A stretch of DNA of 12,374 nt from Burkholderiales bacterium (lineage in GTDB: Bacteria; Pseudomonadota; Gammaproteobacteria; Burkholderiales; Ga0077523). The notes under the pieces were generated by a model. The model saw nothing but the letters and a program-made list of their open reading frames with translations, was not told where the DNA came from and ran no database searches. The translations under genes and the position numbers were made by a program. The stretch is from positions 1-12,374 of the forward strand of contig JALORJ010000066.1 in NCBI GenBank assembly GCA_025459035.1. The letters are read 5' to 3'. Positions within the stretch are counted from its first letter, which is position 1, and each line of letters begins with the position of its first letter. Positions 9,619 through 12,374 of this stretch are shown here, one piece after another.

Positions 9619-9758
9619 CGTCCGCGCCTCCGGTCTGGTCCCGCCGAGCGCGGGACACGAGCGGATCGTCGGAGCGGGAGCAGCCGTCGACGTGCATCGA
9701 TGTCCATATCAGCTATACGCTTGGCGTATTCGATCGGACGACTCGGGGGACGTGGGCG
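9619..9758. promoter_or_regulatory. Divergent gcl / lysR control region
   Basis: This 140-bp region separates two divergently transcribed genes and should carry promoters for both. It contains a LysR-type inverted repeat at 9715-9729, AT-richer sequence from about 9703 to 9732, and in the gcl leader a small hairpin (TCCCGC 9639-9644 pairing with GCGGGA 9650-9655, loop of 5 nt). I could not assign -35/-10 boxes with confidence, which is common for activator-dependent promoters. Confidence 0.7.
9715..9729. promoter_or_regulatory. Candidate LysR-type operator (T-N11-A inverted repeat)
   Basis: ATACGC-TTG-GCGTAT is a perfect 6-3-6 inverted repeat and contains T9716-N11-A9728, the classic LysR-type box. 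Its centre (9722) is 37 bp from the regulator's ATG and about 104 bp from the gcl ATG, where an autoregulatory LysR recognition site would be expected. It lies in the most AT-rich part of the divergent spacer. Binding by the adjacent LysR protein is inference. Confidence 0.65.
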
Positions 9759-10709
9759 ATGGACCGGATCGACGGCTTCAGGCTGTTCGTGCGCGTGGTC
9801 GAGACCGGCAGCTTCTCGCGCGCGGCGCGCGACCTCGCGGTGACGCAGCCGACCGTCACGCGACACGTCGCGGCGCTCGAGGCGCGGATCGGCGTGCGCC
9901 TGCTGAACCGCAACACGCGGCGTGTCGGCCTCACCGACGCAGGGCGCGCGTACTACGAACGCGTCAAGGCCGTGCTCGATCTCGTCGAGGAGACCGAGCA
10001 CGTCGCGGCCGACCGCCAGCGGCAGCTCGCAGGCCGAGTGCGCATCGCGACGTCGATCGCGTTCGGGCGGCGCGTGGTCACGCCGCTGATCCTGTCGTTC
10101 ATGCGCGCGCATCCGGCGATCGAGATCGACCTGCGCTGCGACGACAGCTACGTCGACCTCGTGGCGCTCGGCGTCGACGTGTCGGTCCGGCTCGGACGCC
10201 TGCAGGACTCGTCGCTCGGGGCGCGGCTGCTCGGCCACAACCCGTGGGCCCTGGTGGCGTCGCCGACGTGGGTGCAGCGTCACGGCGCACCCGACCAACC
10301 GGCCGACCTCGCGCGCCACGCGGTCCTGCTCTACAGCACGGTGCAGGCGGACGATCAGCTGCACTTCCGTCATCCGCGGCACGGACCGACGGCGGTGCGC
10401 GTGCGTGGCCCGTTGCGCTCGAACAACCTGTCGACGTTGCTCGCCGCGGTGGTCGAAGGTCACGGCGTCGCGGCGCTGCCGCTGTACGTGGCCGGCGTCG
10501 CGCTCGCGACCGGGCGTGTGCAGCCGTTGCTGCCCGACTGGTCGCTGCCGGGGCAGGACATCCATGCGGTGTTCCCGTCGCCGCGCGGGGTGCCGGGCAA
10601 GGTCGAGGCCTTCGTCGCGCATCTGAAGGCGCACTTCGCGCGGCCCGACTGGCATGCGGTCGACGGCGAGCCGCGCCCCGCGCGACGACGCGCAACCGTG
10701 CGCGGTTAA
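9759..10709 (+). CDS. LysR-family transcriptional regulator
   Basis: This 316-residue DNA-binding regulator has a winged helix-turn-helix at the N-terminus (TGSFSRAARDLAVTQPTVTR, residues 17-36, then LEARIGVRLLNRNTRR) and a two-lobed effector-binding domain (about 91-298). The N-terminal pattern, including NRNTRRVGLTDAG, resembles the large CrgA/DsdC-like LysR subgroup of proteobacteria. The final 20 or so residues are arginine- and proline-rich and probably disordered. The ATG at 9759 opens the family's typical MDRIDGFRLFVRVVETGSFS start. It is transcribed away from gcl across a 140-bp spacer with a LysR-type box, so it most likely controls gcl-hyi and itself. The inducer is not known; a glyoxylate-pathway intermediate is a reasonable guess. 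The next gene starts 32 bp downstream, so co-transcription with the ATPase is possible. Confidence 0.95.
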   Translation: MDRIDGFRLFVRVVETGSFSRAARDLAVTQPTVTRHVAALEARIGVRLLNRNTRRVGLTDAGRAYYERVKAVLDLVEETEHVAADRQRQLAGRVRIATSIAFGRRVVTPLILSFMRAHPAIEIDLRCDDSYVDLVALGVDVSVRLGRLQDSSLGARLLGHNPWALVASPTWVQRHGAPDQPADLARHAVLLYSTVQADDQLHFRHPRHGPTAVRVRGPLRSNNLSTLLAAVVEGHGVAALPLYVAGVALATGRVQPLLPDWSLPGQDIHAVFPSPRGVPGKVEAFVAHLKAHFARPDWHAVDGEPRPARRRATVRG

Positions 10710-10741
10710 CCTCGACCCGAACATCCACGAGGGGTTTCCGC

Positions 10742-11584
10742 ATGCGCTTCACCGGTACCGAGGCCTACGTCGCCACCGACGATCTGATGATGGCGGTCAA
10801 CGCCTCGATCACGCTCGAGCGCCCGTTGCTGATCAAGGGCGAGCCGGGCACGGGCAAGACGATGCTCGCGCAGGAAGTGGCGAAGGCGCTCGGTCGCCCG
10901 CTGCTCCAGTGGCACGTGAAGAGCACGTCGAAGGCGCAGCACGGCCTGTACGAGTACGACGCCGTGTCGCGGCTGCGCGACTCGCAGCTGGGCGACGGCC
11001 GCGTGCACGACATCGCGAACTACATCCGGCGCGGGCCGATGTGGGACGCCTTCGAGAGCGGCACGCCGGCGGTGCTGCTGATCGACGAGATCGACAAGGC
11101 CGACATCGAGTTCCCGAACGACCTGCTGCGCGAACTCGACCGCATGGAGTTCCACGTGCACGAGACGCAGAGCACCGTGGTCGCGAAGCACCGGCCCGCG
11201 ATCATCATCACGTCGAACAACGAGAAGGACCTGCCCGACGCGTTCCTGCGTCGCTGCTTCTTCCACTACATCCGCTTTCCCGATCGCGACACGATGGAGC
11301 GCATCGTCGACGTGCACTACCCGGGACTGAAGAAGACGCTGCTCGCCGAGGCGCTGAACGCGTTCTTCGAGATCCGCGACGTGCCTGGCCTCAAGAAGAA
11401 GCCGTCGACGTCCGAACTGCTCGACTGGCTCAAGCTGCTCGTGGCCGAGGACATCCCGCCCGAGGCGCTGCACGCGAAGGACAACGCCAAGGCGATCCCG
11501 CCGCTGCACGGCGCGCTGCTGAAGAACGAGCAGGACGTGCACCTGTTCGAGCGGCTGGTGTTCATGTCGCGACGGGCGCGTTGA
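10742..11584 (+). CDS. MoxR-family AAA+ ATPase
   Basis: This 280-residue cytoplasmic AAA+ ATPase is of the MoxR type, chaperone-like proteins that usually work with a VWA-domain partner to assemble or activate metalloenzymes and other complexes. Visible motifs are Walker A GEPGTGKT (33-40), Walker B VLLIDEID (111-118), sensor 1 ITSNN (156-160) and the arginine-bearing LRRC (169-172). The C-terminal part, with KKKPSTSELLDWLKLL and PPLHGALLKNEQDVHLFERL, is typical of the subgroup found beside CoxE-like VWA genes. The ATG at 10742 follows a GAGGGG-type ribosome binding site by about 7 nt; a longer open frame upstream is only the shadow of lysR. The VWA partner gene begins 31 bp downstream. The client protein cannot be named; a molybdenum hydroxylase is a possibility because this AAA+/VWA class assists such enzymes elsewhere (CoxD/CoxE). 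Confidence 0.95.
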   Translation: MRFTGTEAYVATDDLMMAVNASITLERPLLIKGEPGTGKTMLAQEVAKALGRPLLQWHVKSTSKAQHGLYEYDAVSRLRDSQLGDGRVHDIANYIRRGPMWDAFESGTPAVLLIDEIDKADIEFPNDLLRELDRMEFHVHETQSTVVAKHRPAIIITSNNEKDLPDAFLRRCFFHYIRFPDRDTMERIVDVHYPGLKKTLLAEALNAFFEIRDVPGLKKKPSTSELLDWLKLLVAEDIPPEALHAKDNAKAIPPLHGALLKNEQDVHLFERLVFMSRRAR

Positions 11585-11615
11585 GTCCCCGTAGTCGAAG
11601 CTGGCAGCTGCGCGC

Positions 11616-12374
11616 GTGCTGATCGACTTCTTCTTCCACCTGAAGCAGGGCGGCCTGCCGGTGTCGGTGCGCGAGTACCTGACGCTGCTGGGCGGCGTCC
11701 GGGCCGGGCTCGCGGACTGGCGCGTCGAGCAGTTCTATCACCTGGCCCGCGCGAGCCTCGTCAAGGACGAGGCGCTCTATGACCGCTTCGACCTGCTGTT
11801 CGGCGCGTACTTCAAGGGCCTCGACGCGATTCCCGACTCGCTGCTCGCGCAGCTGCCCGCCGACTGGCTGCGCAGGCAGGCCGAACTGCTGTTGTCGGAC
11901 GAGGACAAGGCCGCGATCGAGGCGCTCGGCGGCTGGGACAAGCTGATGGAGACGCTGCGCCAGCGCCTCGAAGAGCAGAAGGGTCGGCACCAGGGCGGCA
12001 GCAAGTGGATCGGCACCGCGGGCACGTCGCCGTTCGGGGCGTACGGCTACAACCCCGAAGGCGTGCGCATCGGCCAGGAGGGCGGGCGCAACCGCCGCGC
12101 CGTGAAGGTGTGGGACCAGCGCGAGTACCGCAACCTCGACGACAGCGTCGAACTCGGCACGCGCAACATCAAGGTCGCGCTGAAGCGGCTGCGCAAGTTC
12201 GCGCGCGAGGGTGCCGCCGAGGAACTGGACCTCGACGACACCGTGCGCTCGACCGCGCGCAACGCGGGCTGGCTCGACATCAAGCTCGTGCCCGAGCGCC
12301 ACAACGCGATCAAGGTGCTGCTGTTCCTCGACATCGGCGGGTCGATGGACGACCACGTGAAGGTGGTCGAGGAG
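11616..12374 (+). CDS. CoxE-like VWA-domain protein, C-terminus cut by window edge
   Basis: This is the partner of the preceding MoxR ATPase. The frame is open from a GTG at 11616 to the right edge (253 codons; the family usually reaches about 390-400). The N-terminal part (IDFFFHLKQGGLPVSVREYL) and the block near 130-160 (SKWIGTAGTSPFGAYGYNPE, then GRNRRAVKVWDQREYRN) are characteristic of the family. The VWA fold begins near 232 with IKVLLFLDIGGSMDDHV. The metal site reads D239-I-G-G-S243, so glycine replaces the first serine of the DxSxS motif, which I recall as common in this subgroup. GTG was chosen because an in-frame TAG at 11592 blocks extension and no ATG or good ribosome binding site is nearby; translation may be coupled to the ATPase gene 31 bp upstream. 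Confidence 0.9.
   Translation, partial: MLIDFFFHLKQGGLPVSVREYLTLLGGVRAGLADWRVEQFYHLARASLVKDEALYDRFDLLFGAYFKGLDAIPDSLLAQLPADWLRRQAELLLSDEDKAAIEALGGWDKLMETLRQRLEEQKGRHQGGSKWIGTAGTSPFGAYGYNPEGVRIGQEGGRNRRAVKVWDQREYRNLDDSVELGTRNIKVALKRLRKFAREGAAEELDLDDTVRSTARNAGWLDIKLVPERHNAIKVLLFLDIGGSMDDHVKVVEE

Noticed and set aside
10694..10711. Hairpin AACCG-TGCG-CGGTT and GGTTAACC palindrome at the lysR stop codon, considered as a terminator
   Set aside because: The stem is only 5 bp and has no T-run, and the next gene begins 32 bp on. Termination is not supported.

Overview
The window is very GC-rich, densely coded DNA with strong G/C preference at third codon positions. Gene content and protein resemblance suggest a Betaproteobacterium of the Burkholderiales type; this placement is inference, and no rRNA or marker gene is present to fix it. 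No tRNA, rRNA, IS element, phage gene or CRISPR array was seen. Seven genes lie on the minus strand and three on the plus strand, and the two edge genes are cut by the window.

Minus strand, in order of transcription (right to left): gcl (glyoxylate carboligase, 9618-7852), hyi (hydroxypyruvate isomerase, 7757-6975), an EamA/DMT-type permease (6934-5984), and a chemoreceptor with a dCache sensor (5987-4116). The permease and chemoreceptor overlap by ATGA. After a 222-bp gap comes a two-gene set for a periplasmic molybdenum hydroxylase of the isoquinoline 1-oxidoreductase type: the 2Fe-2S subunit (3893-3444) and the molybdopterin subunit (3442-1197). The molybdopterin subunit is interrupted by a frameshift with an apparent internal deletion near 2724-2729. 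A strong intrinsic terminator (1142-1114) closes this unit. The last minus-strand gene is a MOFRL-family glycerate 2-kinase (988 to beyond the left edge).

Plus strand: a LysR regulator (9759-10709) is divergent from gcl, with a perfect T-N11-A inverted repeat between them. It is followed at 32 bp by a MoxR-type AAA+ ATPase (10742-11584) and a CoxE-like VWA protein (11616 to beyond the right edge).

Functionally, Gcl condenses two glyoxylates to tartronate semialdehyde, Hyi interconverts this with hydroxypyruvate, and glycerate kinase feeds glycerate to glycolysis. The tartronate semialdehyde reductase that links these steps (glxR/garR) is not in the window. About 6 kb of transport, chemotaxis and molybdenum-hydroxylase genes separates the two halves of the pathway. 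The LysR protein is the likely regulator of gcl-hyi. MoxR and VWA form a separate chaperone-like pair.

The points most worth checking are the lesion in the molybdopterin subunit, the translationally coupled permease-chemoreceptor pair with altered ligand-pocket residues, and the split glycerate pathway. No clearly new biological system was found.
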